In this document: positions 34,815 through 45,662 of the stretch, piece by piece
How positions within the stretch are numbered: position 1 is the first letter of the stretch
How the letters are laid out: the number at the start of each line of letters is the position of its first letter
Origin: JALZKA01 sp963754045
GTDB taxonomy: Bacteria > Actinomycetota > Thermoleophilia > Solirubrobacterales > 70-9
Assembly (NCBI GenBank): GCA_963754045.1
Contig: CAVWEN010000002.1
Location: 1,178,001 to 1,242,000, forward strand
DNA length: 64,000 bases
Reading direction: 5' to 3'
Notes under the pieces: generated by a model
What the model saw: only the letters and a program-made list of their open reading frames with translations
The model's database searches: none
Told to the model about the DNA's origin: nothing
Position numbers and translations under genes: made by a program

Positions 34815-36125
34815 ATGGCGTCGAGGCTCTTCGGCACTGACGGTGTCCGCGGGGTCGCCGGCGAGAAGCTCAGCGCCGAGCTTGCGCTGGCGCTTGGCCG
34901 CGCCGCAGCCGCCGAGGCGCAGGCCGACCGCCCCCAGGTCCTGATCGTCCGCGACACCCGCGACTCCGGGCCGATGCTCGAGTCAGCCCTGGCCGCCGGC
35001 GTGGCCCAGGCTGGCGGCGACGCACTGGTCGCCGGCGTGCTGCCCACCCCGGCGGCCTCCGTGCTCGTCCGCCGGCTCGGGCTCGACCTCGCGGCCGTTG
35101 TCTCCGCCTCACACAACCCGTGGCAGGACAACGGCGTGAAGTTCTTCGGTAGCGACGGCGCCAAGCTGGCGGACGATGCCGAGGCGAGGGTCGAGGCAGC
35201 CGTTGTCGCGGCGGCCACGCCGCCCGCGCCGCCCGGCCGCGTGCGCGAGCTGCGCGGCGCCATCGACGACTACCTGCGCGAGATCTCAGGTGCGTTCAGG
35301 CTGGATCTCTCCGGCCTGCGGGTCGTGCTGGACTGTGCCAACGGCGCCGCGCACCGTGCCGCGCCCGCGGCATTTCGGGCTCTCGGCGCGGAGGTCGAGG
35401 TGATCGGGGATCAGCCGGACGGGCGCAACATCAACCTCGGGTGCGGCTCGACCCACCCCGAGGCGCTCTCGGCGAGGGTGAAGGAGACCGGCGCCGACAT
35501 CGGTTTCGCATACGACGGCGACGCGGACCGCGTCGTCGCGGTGGACGGCGGCGGTGAGGTCCGGGACGGCGATGAGCTGATCGCCCTCATCGCGAACCAC
35601 CTCCACGCGGGCGGGAAGCTGCCCGGCGTCGCGGTCACCGCGATGTCGAACTTCGGCTTCCATACCGCGATGGCTGAAGCCGGGATCGAGGTCGCGACCA
35701 CGCCGGTCGGCGACCGCCACGTGGCCCGCGAGCTGGAAGCACGCGGGTGGAGCCTTGGGGGCGAGCAGTCCGGCCACATCATCTGGACCGAGTTCGCCCC
35801 CTCGGGCGACGGGCTCGCTGCATCGCTGCTGGTCTGCCGCGCACTCGCCGGCCGGCCGCTCGCCGACGCGATCCTGATGCGAAGGCTGCCACAGCAGCTT
35901 GTGAACGTCGAGGTCTCAGACCAGGATGCCCTCGAGGCGGCGGTAGGCGTCTGGTCCGCGGTCGAAAAGGAGGCCGCGGCGCTTGAGGGCCGAGGCCGCG
36001 TGCTCTTGCGCGCGTCCGGGACCGAGCCGCTTGTTCGAGTGATGGTCGAGGCGCCCGAGCAGTCCGAGTGCGACGAGGTGTGCGACCGGCTGGTGGAGGT
36101 CGTGCGCCGCGAGCTCATCCCCTAG
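34815..36125 (+). CDS. glmM: phosphoglucosamine mutase
   Basis: 436 residues, converting glucosamine 6-phosphate to glucosamine 1-phosphate for UDP-GlcNAc. It starts ASRLFGTDGVRGVAGE. VVSASHNPWQDNGVKFFG contains the phosphoserine, FAYDGDADRVVAVD the Mg2+ site, GWSLGGEQSGHIIW the sugar loop, and LLRASGTEPLVRVMVE the phosphate-binding loop. It follows rpsI by 9 nt and precedes glmS, which makes its substrate. Confidence 0.97.
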   Translation: MASRLFGTDGVRGVAGEKLSAELALALGRAAAAEAQADRPQVLIVRDTRDSGPMLESALAAGVAQAGGDALVAGVLPTPAASVLVRRLGLDLAAVVSASHNPWQDNGVKFFGSDGAKLADDAEARVEAAVVAAATPPAPPGRVRELRGAIDDYLREISGAFRLDLSGLRVVLDCANGAAHRAAPAAFRALGAEVEVIGDQPDGRNINLGCGSTHPEALSARVKETGADIGFAYDGDADRVVAVDGGGEVRDGDELIALIANHLHAGGKLPGVAVTAMSNFGFHTAMAEAGIEVATTPVGDRHVARELEARGWSLGGEQSGHIIWTEFAPSGDGLAASLLVCRALAGRPLADAILMRRLPQQLVNVEVSDQDALEAAVGVWSAVEKEAAALEGRGRVLLRASGTEPLVRVMVEAPEQSECDEVCDRLVEVVRRELIP

Positions 36126-36144
36126 TTCGCGACGCCCGCGGCTC

Positions 36145-36150
36145 TACCCT
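36145..36150 (+). promoter_or_regulatory. -10 box for glmS
   Basis: TACCCT, 10 nt before ATG 36161. There is no ribosome site between, so glmS can be expressed apart from glmM. Confidence 0.3.
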
Positions 36151-36160
36151 TACCCGTCTC

Positions 36161-38032
<1,872 letters not shown>

Positions 38033-38037
38033 TCCGC

Positions 38038-38043
38038 TAGTTT
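38038..38043 (+). promoter_or_regulatory. -10 box for the DUF3352 gene
   Basis: TAGTTT, 6 nt before GTG 38050 and only 5 nt after the glmS stop. No ribosome site is seen. Confidence 0.3.
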
Positions 38044-38049
38044 ACCCCC

Positions 38050-39627
38050 GTGCACCGCCTCGTCGCGTTCGTCGCCGTCCTTTTCACCGTCGTCTTCGCC
38101 TCATGCGGAAGTGACAACGTCGCCTCGGGGCCCGCCGATTTCATTCCGGCCGGCGCACCCGTCTTCATCGAGGTCTCTGTTGCGCCGGGCGAGCAGGTCG
38201 ACAATGCCGAGGCCCTGATCGAGCGGGTCGGTGAGCTGCCGCTGCTCGGCTCGGCCGTCGACCCTGAGACGCTCATCCAGCAGGCACTCGACGCGGGGGC
38301 CGCCGGGTCGGGCTCCAACGTCAGCTATGCGGAGGACATCGAGCCCTGGCTGGGAGATCGTGCGGGTTTCGGCGTTACCGACTTCGACCCTGCCACCGGC
38401 GGCGCGGAAGCAATTGTCGCGCTCGATGTGAGCGATCCGGACATCGCGAAGGACTCGATCGAGCGCCTCGCGAGTGCATCGGGCGCGGAACTCGAGAGCG
38501 TCGAGTTGGGCGGCGTGAGCGGGCAGCGACCTCCAGGCGAGGAAGGGGCGTTCGCGTTCGTCGACGACTTCCTCGTTTTCGGTTCGAGCGACGACGCGTT
38601 CGAGGTCGCGGTCGCGGAGTCGGATTCAGTTGCGGATTCCGACGAGTACTCGGACGCATTTGCCGGCCTGCCCGAGGATCGGCTTGCGGCCGCTTACATC
38701 GACGTCGGCGCCAACACGGAGCTTGCAGCGGCCGAGGACCCGTCGGTGGCAGCCCAGCTCGAAGAGTCACGCCCGCTACTCGGCGACCTGCTCGAAGGCT
38801 CGATCGGAGTTGCCCTCACCGCCGAGGCGGACGGGCTGGCGCTCACCTCTTCGGTTCCGGACTATCCGTTCGGTCGTTTCTACTCGACGTCCGACCTCCT
38901 CGAGCAGGCCCCGGCGGAGTCGTTCGCCGCGCTCGGCTTTGACAACCTCGGTGAGCAGGCGCAGGGGCTGGTGGAACTGCTCGAGTCATCCGGCGAGATC
39001 CCCGGCGGTGAGATCGACGCGTTCGAGGATGCCTTCGGCGTCACCGTCGAGCAGGTCACTGCCGCGTTTGGCGACGCCTCGCTCAGCGTGAGCGGAGAGT
39101 TGCCCGATTTCATCGCGGAGCTCGAGTTCGCAATAAGTGATCCCGAGGTGGCGGCACGGGTGGTCGAGGCCATCCGGGCCGAGGCCGAGGGCGTGCCTAC
39201 GAACGGCGTCGGGCCGCCGCTGAGTGGCGCCGACGAGGGTTTCTCGGTAACCGACCGGGCTCCGAACGCCAAGGCTGGCTTCGGCAACATCGAGCTGGAG
39301 GCAGACCGGATCAGCATTCAGATCGCGAGCAGCGAGGGAGCCCTGGCCGCTACCCCCCGCGAGGGCAGCCTCGCCGACAACGAGGTCTACCAGCGCAGCG
39401 TCGAGGCGCTGGGTGAGGACTACGAGCCGGTTGGATTCGTCGATCTCGCGCCCATACTGGACGCCGCGGTGGGCGACAGCTCGCTGTTCGACGCCGCGAT
39501 CGGGACGGCTACCTCCGATGAGGCAATCGCTTCGTTCCTCGCCAACAAGCTCGGGTTCGTGGCGCTCGGCGAGAACGCTGGCGGCGATCGTCTGCTCCAG
39601 CGCTTTGTCTTCGGGCTCGCCGAGTAG
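38050..39627 (+). CDS. DUF3352 family lipoprotein
   Basis: 525 residues, GTG start. The signal peptide ends in a lipobox (VVFASCGS), so Cys19 is probably lipidated. The mature protein is acidic and built of long alpha/beta repeats: ADFIPAGAPVFIEVSV at the start, FGVTDFDPATGG, and two or more similar halves with FAALGFDNLGEQAQGLVELL. This matches the DUF3352 architecture, abundant in Thermoleophilia and cyanobacteria, whose function is unknown. It sits between glmS and acpS without evident functional link. Confidence 0.75.
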   Translation: MHRLVAFVAVLFTVVFASCGSDNVASGPADFIPAGAPVFIEVSVAPGEQVDNAEALIERVGELPLLGSAVDPETLIQQALDAGAAGSGSNVSYAEDIEPWLGDRAGFGVTDFDPATGGAEAIVALDVSDPDIAKDSIERLASASGAELESVELGGVSGQRPPGEEGAFAFVDDFLVFGSSDDAFEVAVAESDSVADSDEYSDAFAGLPEDRLAAAYIDVGANTELAAAEDPSVAAQLEESRPLLGDLLEGSIGVALTAEADGLALTSSVPDYPFGRFYSTSDLLEQAPAESFAALGFDNLGEQAQGLVELLESSGEIPGGEIDAFEDAFGVTVEQVTAAFGDASLSVSGELPDFIAELEFAISDPEVAARVVEAIRAEAEGVPTNGVGPPLSGADEGFSVTDRAPNAKAGFGNIELEADRISIQIASSEGALAATPREGSLADNEVYQRSVEALGEDYEPVGFVDLAPILDAAVGDSSLFDAAIGTATSDEAIASFLANKLGFVALGENAGGDRLLQRFVFGLAE

Positions 39628-39632
39628 GGGGC

Positions 39633-39995
39633 ATGGTGGGTATCGGTGTCGACCTGATCGAGATCGAGCGCATCGAACACGCGCTCGAACGGCGTCCTCG
39701 GCTGGCCGGACGGCTCTTCAGCGCCCGCGAGCTGGAGGACTGCTCTGCGCGTGCGCGTCCCGGCCGCCACCTCGCCGCACGGTTCGCCGCCAAGGAGGCT
39801 GCTTTGAAGTCACTCGGACTCGGCGGCATGCGTCTGCACGAGATCGAGGTCCTCGGCGGCGGGTCTGGGCCGCCGCGCCTAGCGCTTCATGGCCAGGCTG
39901 CGCGGGTTGCGTCAGAGCTCGGGGTGGAGCTCGAAGTCTCGCTCACCCATTCGCGGGAGTTGGCCGCCGCGGTGGTCAGCGCCCGTTCCTCCTGA
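39633..39995 (+). CDS. acpS: holo-[acyl-carrier-protein] synthase
   Basis: 120 residues, the usual length. GIGVDLIEIERIEHAL carries the first Mg2+ Asp, RHLAARFAAKEAALKSLG the Glu/Lys of the second motif, and LEVSLTHSRELAAAVV the closing block. It transfers 4'-phosphopantetheine from CoA to acyl carrier protein. It starts at ATG with a GGGG ribosome site 2 nt upstream of GC and lies 5 nt after the lipoprotein gene. Confidence 0.94.
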   Translation: MVGIGVDLIEIERIEHALERRPRLAGRLFSARELEDCSARARPGRHLAARFAAKEAALKSLGLGGMRLHEIEVLGGGSGPPRLALHGQAARVASELGVELEVSLTHSRELAAAVVSARSS

Positions 39996-40008
39996 GCGAG
40001 CGCGGGGC

Positions 40009-40014
40009 TACGCT
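40009..40014 (+). promoter_or_regulatory. -10 box for nnr
   Basis: TACGCT, 7 nt before ATG 40022, with no ribosome site between. It would serve nnr-alr-CCA-like as one leaderless operon. Confidence 0.4.
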
Positions 40015-40021
40015 GCCGCGG

Positions 40022-41548
40022 ATGGAGCAGCAATGGCTGATGCCTGTCTACGACGCCGCAGGAATGCGGGCGGCCGACACTTGGGCGATCGAGGAGCAGG
40101 GAATCCCATCGCTGCGCTTAATGGAGGCCGCGGGAGTGGCGCTGGCCGAGGCTGCAGCCGAGGTGGCAGGCGACGGGCCGATCCGCGTCATCTGCGGGAA
40201 GGGCAACAACGGTGGCGACGGGCTGGTCGCCGCGCGCTTGCTGATCGGGATGGGGTTCCAGGCAGAGGTCCTATTGCTGTGGCCTGTCGCCGAGCTTGCC
40301 GGTGACGCGGCTAAGAATCTCGGACGACTGGAGACCGAACCACGGCTGCTCGGCGAAGATTCAGCCGGTGCCCTCGCGGACTCGGGGGCGATCATCGACG
40401 CGATCTTCGGTACCGGGTTCGAGGGGGCGCCGCGAGCACCGGCAAAGTCCGCAATCCGGTCGGTCAACGAGGCCAGCGCCCCGGTCATAGCGGCCGACGT
40501 CCCCTCAGGCGTGGACGCCTCGAACGGCGAATGCGAAGGCGCGGCGGTCACGGCCGACGTGACCGTTTCATTCCACGCGCCAAAGGTTGGGCACCTGGTC
40601 CATCCGGGCAAGGGCGCCACCGGCGAGTTGCGGGTCGCCGCGATCGGGATTCCCCCTGGTGCTCCCGTGTCCGCGTTCGCAGGAACCGTCACGGATTCCG
40701 TCCTAGCGGCAATGCCCGATCGCGGCGCGGCCTCGACCAAGTTCACCTCCGGCCAGGTGACCGTCGTCGGTGGCTCCCAGGGCATGACGGGTGCGGTCTG
40801 CCTCGCGGCGTCCGCCGCGATCCGGGCCGGCGCCGGATACGCAACGGCTGTCGTCCCGGCTTCGCTCGAGCCGATCATCGAGGTGAAGCTGACGGAGGTG
40901 ATGTCACGCGGTTGCGCCGATGAGCAGGGCTCCTTTTCCGCGGGCGCCGGCGATGGGATCCTCGAGGTCGTCGCGCGCGCTGACTGCGTTGTGCTCGGTA
41001 ACGGCATTGGGCGTTCGGAGGGCGCTGCGGCCACGGCGCGGGCGGTTGCGACTGGCGTCGGGAGCGCGCTCGTGCTCGACGCGGACGGTTTGAACGCCCA
41101 CGCCGAGGAGCTTGAGTCGTTGGCCAAGCGAGAGGCCCCGACGATTCTCACGCCACACGAGGGCGAGCTCGGCCGACTGCTGGGTCGCGGTGCCGACGAG
41201 GTTGCCGCTCACCGGATCGACTGTGCCCTTGCAGCGGCTGAGCGCGCGCGGGCCATCGTCGTGTTGAAGGGCGATGACACGCTGATCGTGGACGGCCGAG
41301 GTGGCGAGGCGCGGGTCGCCATCAACGACCTGCCCAGTCCCGCGCTGGCGACGGCGGGCACCGGCGACGTGCTCGCGGGCACGATCGGAGCCCTGATCGC
41401 CCGCGGAGCCGACCCGTTCGCCGCGGCGTGCGCAGCGGTACGCGCGAACACCAGGGCCGGACGGATCGCAGCAGGTCGGGTTGGCGCGGCGGAGTCGGTG
41501 ATTGCCGCCGACGTCGTCGAGGCACTACCGCAGGGGCTTCGCCCGTGA
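40022..41548 (+). CDS. nnr: bifunctional NAD(P)H-hydrate epimerase / ADP-dependent NAD(P)H-hydrate dehydratase
   Basis: 508 residues, a metabolite-repair fusion. The N-terminal NnrE (YjeF_N) domain, residues ~1-210, has MPVYDAAGMRAADTWAIEEQ, ICGKGNNGGDGLVAARLL and VIAADVPSGVDASNG. The C-terminal NnrD domain, ~225-508, has KFTSGQVTVVGGSQGMTGAV, LVLDADGLNAHAEE, ILTPHEGELGRLLG and ALATAGTGDVLAGTIGAL. It epimerises and dehydrates damaged NADHX/NADPHX. Its TGA overlaps the alr GTG. Confidence 0.96.
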   Translation: MEQQWLMPVYDAAGMRAADTWAIEEQGIPSLRLMEAAGVALAEAAAEVAGDGPIRVICGKGNNGGDGLVAARLLIGMGFQAEVLLLWPVAELAGDAAKNLGRLETEPRLLGEDSAGALADSGAIIDAIFGTGFEGAPRAPAKSAIRSVNEASAPVIAADVPSGVDASNGECEGAAVTADVTVSFHAPKVGHLVHPGKGATGELRVAAIGIPPGAPVSAFAGTVTDSVLAAMPDRGAASTKFTSGQVTVVGGSQGMTGAVCLAASAAIRAGAGYATAVVPASLEPIIEVKLTEVMSRGCADEQGSFSAGAGDGILEVVARADCVVLGNGIGRSEGAAATARAVATGVGSALVLDADGLNAHAEELESLAKREAPTILTPHEGELGRLLGRGADEVAAHRIDCALAAAERARAIVVLKGDDTLIVDGRGGEARVAINDLPSPALATAGTGDVLAGTIGALIARGADPFAAACAAVRANTRAGRIAAGRVGAAESVIAADVVEALPQGLRP

Positions 41549-42663
41549 GGCGCGTGGTCGCGAGGATCGACGTCGCTGCTGTGCGACACAACGCGTCCGT
41601 GCTCGCAGCCGCGCTCGGCGAGACCTCGAGCCTTTGCGCGGTGGTCAAGGCCGACGCCTACGGACACGGCGCGGTCGATTCTGCCCGGGCCGCGCTTGCC
41701 GGAGGAGCCCGCATGCTCGCCGTTGCGACGGCACTCGAGGCGGCCGAGCTCCGGGGTGAGTTGCACGACGCGCCGATCCTGGTCATGGGCGCACTCTCGC
41801 TCGAGGAGCTCGACGCCGCCCTCGGGGCGGACTCCGAGCTGGCGCTTTGGCGCGAGGAGTTTCTCGAGCCCGTGGCTCGCCGCGCCGATGAGCTCGGCCT
41901 GCGGCCTCGCATCCACGTGAAGCACGACAGCGGGATGGGGCGGCTCGGTGCCCGCGACGAAGAGACGGTGCTCCGTGTCTGCGAGCGCGTCGCGGCCGAT
42001 GACCGGCTCGAGCTCGCTGGCCTGTGGACGCACTTTGCCACCGCCGACGAGCACGACGACGAGTTCTTCGGTTTGCAGCTCGACCGGTTCGGCGCGGTGG
42101 TCGAGCGTGCGCGCGCGATGCACGAAGGTCTGCTGGTGCACGCCGCGAACAGCGCCGCCACCCTTCGCGACCCAGCGTCCCATTTCGACATGGCCCGCTG
42201 CGGTGTCGCGCTCTACGGGCTCGATCCGTTCGGGGTGGACCCCGCCGACCACGGCCTGAAACCGGCAATGCAATTGTGCTCGTGGGTGGCCGATCTGAAG
42301 ACTTTCGAGCCCGGCGCGAGCGCCGGTTACGGGCGGCGCTGGGCCGCTGCGAGCGAGACGCGTGTTGGTGTGCTGCCGATCGGATACGGGGACGGCTGGC
42401 GTCGAGGGCTGACGAACTCTGCCGATGTCCTGATCGGCGGCCGGCGTTATCCGCTGGTCGGCGCCGTGTCGATGGACAACGTGACCGTGGATCTAGGGAT
42501 CGACGGCGCGGTGGAGCAGGGCGCCGAGGTCGTGCTGATCGGCGCCGATGGCGACGAGCGGGTTCTCGCCGAGGAGCTCGCCGCAGCCCTCGGCACCATC
42601 AACTACGAGATCACGTGCGGAATCTCTGCCAGGGTCCCGCGCGAGTACGTGGGCTCGGCGTGA
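41545..42663 (+). CDS. alr: alanine racemase
   Basis: 372 residues, PLP enzyme making D-Ala for peptidoglycan. CAVVKADAYGHGAVDSARA holds the PLP Lys (about 34). RIHVKHDSGMGRLGARD is the conserved middle block, GVLPIGYGDGWRRGLTNSA follows, and GAVSMDNVTVDLG lies in the C-terminal domain near the second catalytic Tyr region. The GTG is in a GTGA overlap with nnr, and its own TGA overlaps the next gene in the same way, so the three are coupled. Confidence 0.96.
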   Translation: MRRVVARIDVAAVRHNASVLAAALGETSSLCAVVKADAYGHGAVDSARAALAGGARMLAVATALEAAELRGELHDAPILVMGALSLEELDAALGADSELALWREEFLEPVARRADELGLRPRIHVKHDSGMGRLGARDEETVLRVCERVAADDRLELAGLWTHFATADEHDDEFFGLQLDRFGAVVERARAMHEGLLVHAANSAATLRDPASHFDMARCGVALYGLDPFGVDPADHGLKPAMQLCSWVADLKTFEPGASAGYGRRWAAASETRVGVLPIGYGDGWRRGLTNSADVLIGGRRYPLVGAVSMDNVTVDLGIDGAVEQGAEVVLIGADGDERVLAEELAAALGTINYEITCGISARVPREYVGSA

Positions 42664-44090
42664 GTGCGATCGCGTCAGCTTTGGCCGCGTCACCGGCGGT
42701 TCGGGCCGCGGCCGAGGCCGTCGGCGCCGAGGCCGCCTGGATCGCCGGCGGCGCGGTACGCGATGCAGCCCTGAACCGTGAGGTGGTGGACGTGGACCTG
42801 GCAGTCCAGCCAGGTACGGAGGAGCAAATCGCACGTGCGATCGCCGCCCGACCCGGGCGCAGCGCGTTTTCACTCTCAGAGCAGTTCGGTACCTGGCGCT
42901 GTGTCGCCTCCGACGAGGGCTGGCACGTGGACGTCACGAGCCTTCGGGCGGACGACTTGGAGGGCGACCTGATGCTGCGCGACTTCACCGTCAACGCGAT
43001 GGCCGTACCGATCTCTGAGCTGAGCGCGAAGCCGGTCGACCCATCCGGCGGGCTTGCCGACCTCGAGCGCCGCGTTTTGTGCGCGGTCTCCGCCAACTGC
43101 TTTGCCGACGATCCATTGCGTCTGCTGCGCTGTGCGCGGCAGGGCGCCGGGTTGGGCTTCGATGTGGGCGAGCAGACGATTGCGCTCGGCCGCGCGTCTG
43201 CCGGCCGCGCGGGCGAGCCGGCGGGCGAGCGTCAGCTCGCGGAGCTGCGGGCGCTGGTGGCGGGCCCGGACCCAATGCGCGGGCTCGACCTGCTCGACCG
43301 CATCGGGGCGACCGAGGGAGTCCTGCCCGAGCTCGCGGCCCTGCGGGGGGTCGCGCAGAACCCGAACCACCACCTGGATGTGCACGGACACACGCTCGAG
43401 GTCCTGCGCCAGGTGCTCGTGGTCGAGCGGGACGTCGAGGAGTACGCAGGGCAGAGCGCGGGCGCGGTGAGGGCGCTATTCGCCCAGCCGCTGGGCGACG
43501 GGTTCACACGCGGGGATGCCCTGCGCATGGGCGCGTTGGTGCACGACATGGGAAAGCCCGCGACTAGGGGGGAGTCCGGCGGCTACGTCACGTTCATCGG
43601 GCATGACTCCGTGGGCGCCGGGATCGTCGGGGCAGCCTGCGAGCGCCTGAAGATGAGCAGGGCGCTTCGGCGCCACCTCGAGGGGCTGACTCGCAACCAC
43701 CTGCACCTCGGATTCATGGTCCACGAGCGCCCGCTCTCACGCCGTCGCCTCTACGAGTATCTCTCGAACTGCGGCGACGTGGCTCCGGACGTGACGATGC
43801 TGACGGCGGCCGATCGGATGTCGGCCAGGGGCTCGGGCGCGATCGCGGCGCCAGAGATGATCGCCGCCCACCTCGAGCTTGTCCGCGAGGTCCTGCCCGA
43901 GGCCCTGCGCTGGCAGCGGGAGGGCGCCCCGGGCCTGCCCCTGCGCGGCGACGAGCTGGCGTCTGAGTTGGGCATCGCCGAGGGCCCCGGGCTCGGAGAG
44001 GTCTTGCGCGAGCTCGAGGCAGCTGTGTTCGCCGGCGAGGTGTGCGACCGCGACGGCGCCGTCGCGCACGCGCGGGCCCACCTGCAATAG
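42660..44090 (+). CDS. tRNA nucleotidyltransferase/poly(A) polymerase-like protein with HD domain
   Basis: 476 residues, GTG start in a GTGA overlap with alr. The nucleotidyltransferase head has AAWIAGGAVRDAALNREVVD followed by DVDLAV, with the two Asp metal ligands, and LMLRDFTVNAMAVPI. RLLRCARQG is the RNA-binding block. NPNHHLDVHGHTLEVLRQVL and LRMGALVHDMGKPATRG make up the HD phosphohydrolase part. It is either the CCA-adding enzyme or a poly(A) polymerase-like paralogue. As only one such gene is seen here, this cannot be decided. Confidence 0.85.
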   Translation: MSAIASALAASPAVRAAAEAVGAEAAWIAGGAVRDAALNREVVDVDLAVQPGTEEQIARAIAARPGRSAFSLSEQFGTWRCVASDEGWHVDVTSLRADDLEGDLMLRDFTVNAMAVPISELSAKPVDPSGGLADLERRVLCAVSANCFADDPLRLLRCARQGAGLGFDVGEQTIALGRASAGRAGEPAGERQLAELRALVAGPDPMRGLDLLDRIGATEGVLPELAALRGVAQNPNHHLDVHGHTLEVLRQVLVVERDVEEYAGQSAGAVRALFAQPLGDGFTRGDALRMGALVHDMGKPATRGESGGYVTFIGHDSVGAGIVGAACERLKMSRALRRHLEGLTRNHLHLGFMVHERPLSRRRLYEYLSNCGDVAPDVTMLTAADRMSARGSGAIAAPEMIAAHLELVREVLPEALRWQREGAPGLPLRGDELASELGIAEGPGLGEVLRELEAAVFAGEVCDRDGAVAHARAHLQ

Positions 44091-44093
44091 ATT
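44088..44093 (+). promoter_or_regulatory. -10 box for the HIT gene
   Basis: TAGATT overlaps the TAG stop of the upstream gene and lies 10 nt before ATG 44104. Confidence 0.3.
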
Positions 44094-44103
44094 GGGCCGC
44101 CGT

Positions 44104-44523
44104 ATGGCGGCCGAGCCCGATTGCATCTTCTGCCAGATCGTCGCGGGCAACGCTCCGGCACAGGTGCTCGATTCCGACGAGCGGACCATTTCGTTCATGG
44201 ACATCAATCCGGCCACTCGTGGGCACGCCCTGGTGATCCCGCGCGATCACTCGAGAGACCTGATGGACACTTCCGACGCCGACCTGGAGGCGTGCATGGT
44301 CGCGGCCCGGCGGCTGGCCGACCGAATGGAGGGGACGCTCGAGCCCGACGGCTTCAATGTCCTGAACGCCTGCCGGCCCGCCGCCTGGCAGACCGTCTTT
44401 CACTTTCACCTCCACGTGATCCCGCGCTACAGCGACGATCCGCTGAAGCTCCCCTGGATCCCACGCGGCGCGGAGCCCGATGAGATCGCCGGCATTGCCG
44501 AGCAGATTCGGGGCGAGGGTTAG
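44104..44523 (+). CDS. HIT family protein (histidine triad hydrolase)
   Basis: 139 residues. DCIFCQIVAGNAPAQVL has the CXXC found in the zinc-binding HINT-type members. RGHALVIPRDHSRDLMD and VFHFHLHVIPRYSDD, the HXHXH catalytic triad, complete the fold. It hydrolyses phosphoramidates of nucleotides or nucleotide polyphosphates. The stop TAG shares its G with the GTG start of the enoyl-CoA hydratase. Confidence 0.92.
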   Translation: MAAEPDCIFCQIVAGNAPAQVLDSDERTISFMDINPATRGHALVIPRDHSRDLMDTSDADLEACMVAARRLADRMEGTLEPDGFNVLNACRPAAWQTVFHFHLHVIPRYSDDPLKLPWIPRGAEPDEIAGIAEQIRGEG

Positions 44524-45293
44524 TGACCTCGATCACCCTCAGTCGTGATGGCGCCCTGGCCGTGATCACGCTCTCGAACCCGCCCGTGAACCTCTTCGGT
44601 CCGGATGCATTCGACGAGTTCGACGATGCGATCGGTGAGGTCGAGGGCTCCGACGCCCGGGCGCTTGTCTGGCGCGCGGACGGCGACATCTTCTCGGGCG
44701 GCGTCGACGTACAGGTCTTCGCCGACGCCGTTGCGGGCGAGGAGGAGGGCTTCCCGTCTTTGGTCGGCCCGGTCAAGCGCCTCGAGGCGCTGCCGATGCC
44801 CACCCTCGCCATTTGCCACGGTCTCTGCCTCACGGCCGGGCTCGAGATCGCCCTCGGATGCGACATGATCTGGGCGGGCGAATCGGCTCGTTTCGGTCTG
44901 GTCGAGCGGGTTGTAGGTCTAACCCCGGGGGCCGGCGGTACGCAGCGCATTGCCGAGCGGGCGGGTCCTGCGCGGGCGCGCGAGTTCGTGATGACCGGGC
45001 GCCTGTATGACGCTGCGACACTGGAGCGCTGGAACGTCGTCAACCGCGTGGTCGCCGACGACGATCTGCAGGAAAAGGGAATGGCGTTCGCACGCGAGTT
45101 GGCCGACGGGCCGACCGTTGCCCACGCCGCGACGAAGCGGATCGTGCGCGCCTATCTAGATGGGGGAATCGAGCGCGCCGACGAGGTGACGCCGTCTGTC
45201 TTCGGCGACCTGTTCGCCAGTGAGGACCTGCAGGGCGCGGTCGAGTCGTTCCTGCGCGACGGGCCTGGAAAGGCGACGTTCAAGGGGCGCTGA
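44523..45293 (+). CDS. enoyl-CoA hydratase/isomerase family protein
   Basis: 256 residues, crotonase fold. VITLSNPPVNLFGPDAFDEF is the N-terminal block, ALVWRADGDIFSGGVDVQ forms the first part of the oxyanion hole, and CLTAGLEIALGCDMIWAGES the second. FGLVERVVGLTPGAGGTQRI keeps the Glu at the canonical acid position. Both catalytic glutamates appear to be kept, so hydratase activity is likely; the acyl-CoA substrate is unknown. Confidence 0.9.
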   Translation: MTSITLSRDGALAVITLSNPPVNLFGPDAFDEFDDAIGEVEGSDARALVWRADGDIFSGGVDVQVFADAVAGEEEGFPSLVGPVKRLEALPMPTLAICHGLCLTAGLEIALGCDMIWAGESARFGLVERVVGLTPGAGGTQRIAERAGPARAREFVMTGRLYDAATLERWNVVNRVVADDDLQEKGMAFARELADGPTVAHAATKRIVRAYLDGGIERADEVTPSVFGDLFASEDLQGAVESFLRDGPGKATFKGR

Positions 45294-45321
45294 GCGGCTC
45301 TGCGGGGCCGATCGCCGGTGC

Positions 45322-45327
45322 TACGCT
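45322..45327 (+). promoter_or_regulatory. -10 box for infA
   Basis: TACGCT, 10 nt before the ATG of infA. No ribosome site is seen between it and the start. Confidence 0.35.
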
Positions 45328-45337
45328 CGCACCCGCG

Positions 45338-45556
45338 ATGGGCAAGGAAGAGAAGATCGAGATGGAGGGCGAGGTCACGGAGGCCTTGCCCAACACCATG
45401 TTCAAGGTCAAGCTCGACAACGACCACGAGGTCCTCGGGCACATCTCGGGCAAGATGCGCCGCCACTACATCCGCATCCTCCCCGGCGACCGGGTGAAGA
45501 TCGAGCTCTCGCCCTACGACCTCGACCGCGGCCGCATCACCTACCGCTACAAGTAG
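45338..45556 (+). CDS. infA: translation initiation factor IF-1
   Basis: 72 residues, one OB fold. EKIEMEGEVTEALPNTMFKV, GHISGKMRRHYIRILPGDRV and LDRGRITYRYK are the standard IF-1 blocks. In many bacteria infA sits in the ribosomal protein cluster beside rpmJ/rpsM; here it stands alone after an enoyl-CoA hydratase, and is therefore either a relocated or a second copy. The following 106 bp to the convergent gene hold no recognised element. Confidence 0.96.
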   Translation: MGKEEKIEMEGEVTEALPNTMFKVKLDNDHEVLGHISGKMRRHYIRILPGDRVKIELSPYDLDRGRITYRYK

Positions 45557-45662
45557 CGACGCCCGGGCCCCCGCCCGCGCCCGAGCCCGAGCGCTGACGA
45601 GGGCGCTGCGAGGGCGCGATCCGCGCTGCGAACCCGGCACGGCGGGGTGGAGGGGAGCGGGA

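Noticed and set aside
39413..40021. Upstream extension of the nnr frame
   Set aside because: It is a shadow frame inside the DUF3352 and acpS genes. The protein-like sequence begins at ATG 40022.
40022..41548. Two separate genes nnrE and nnrD
   Set aside because: One uninterrupted frame holds both domains in the usual fused order.
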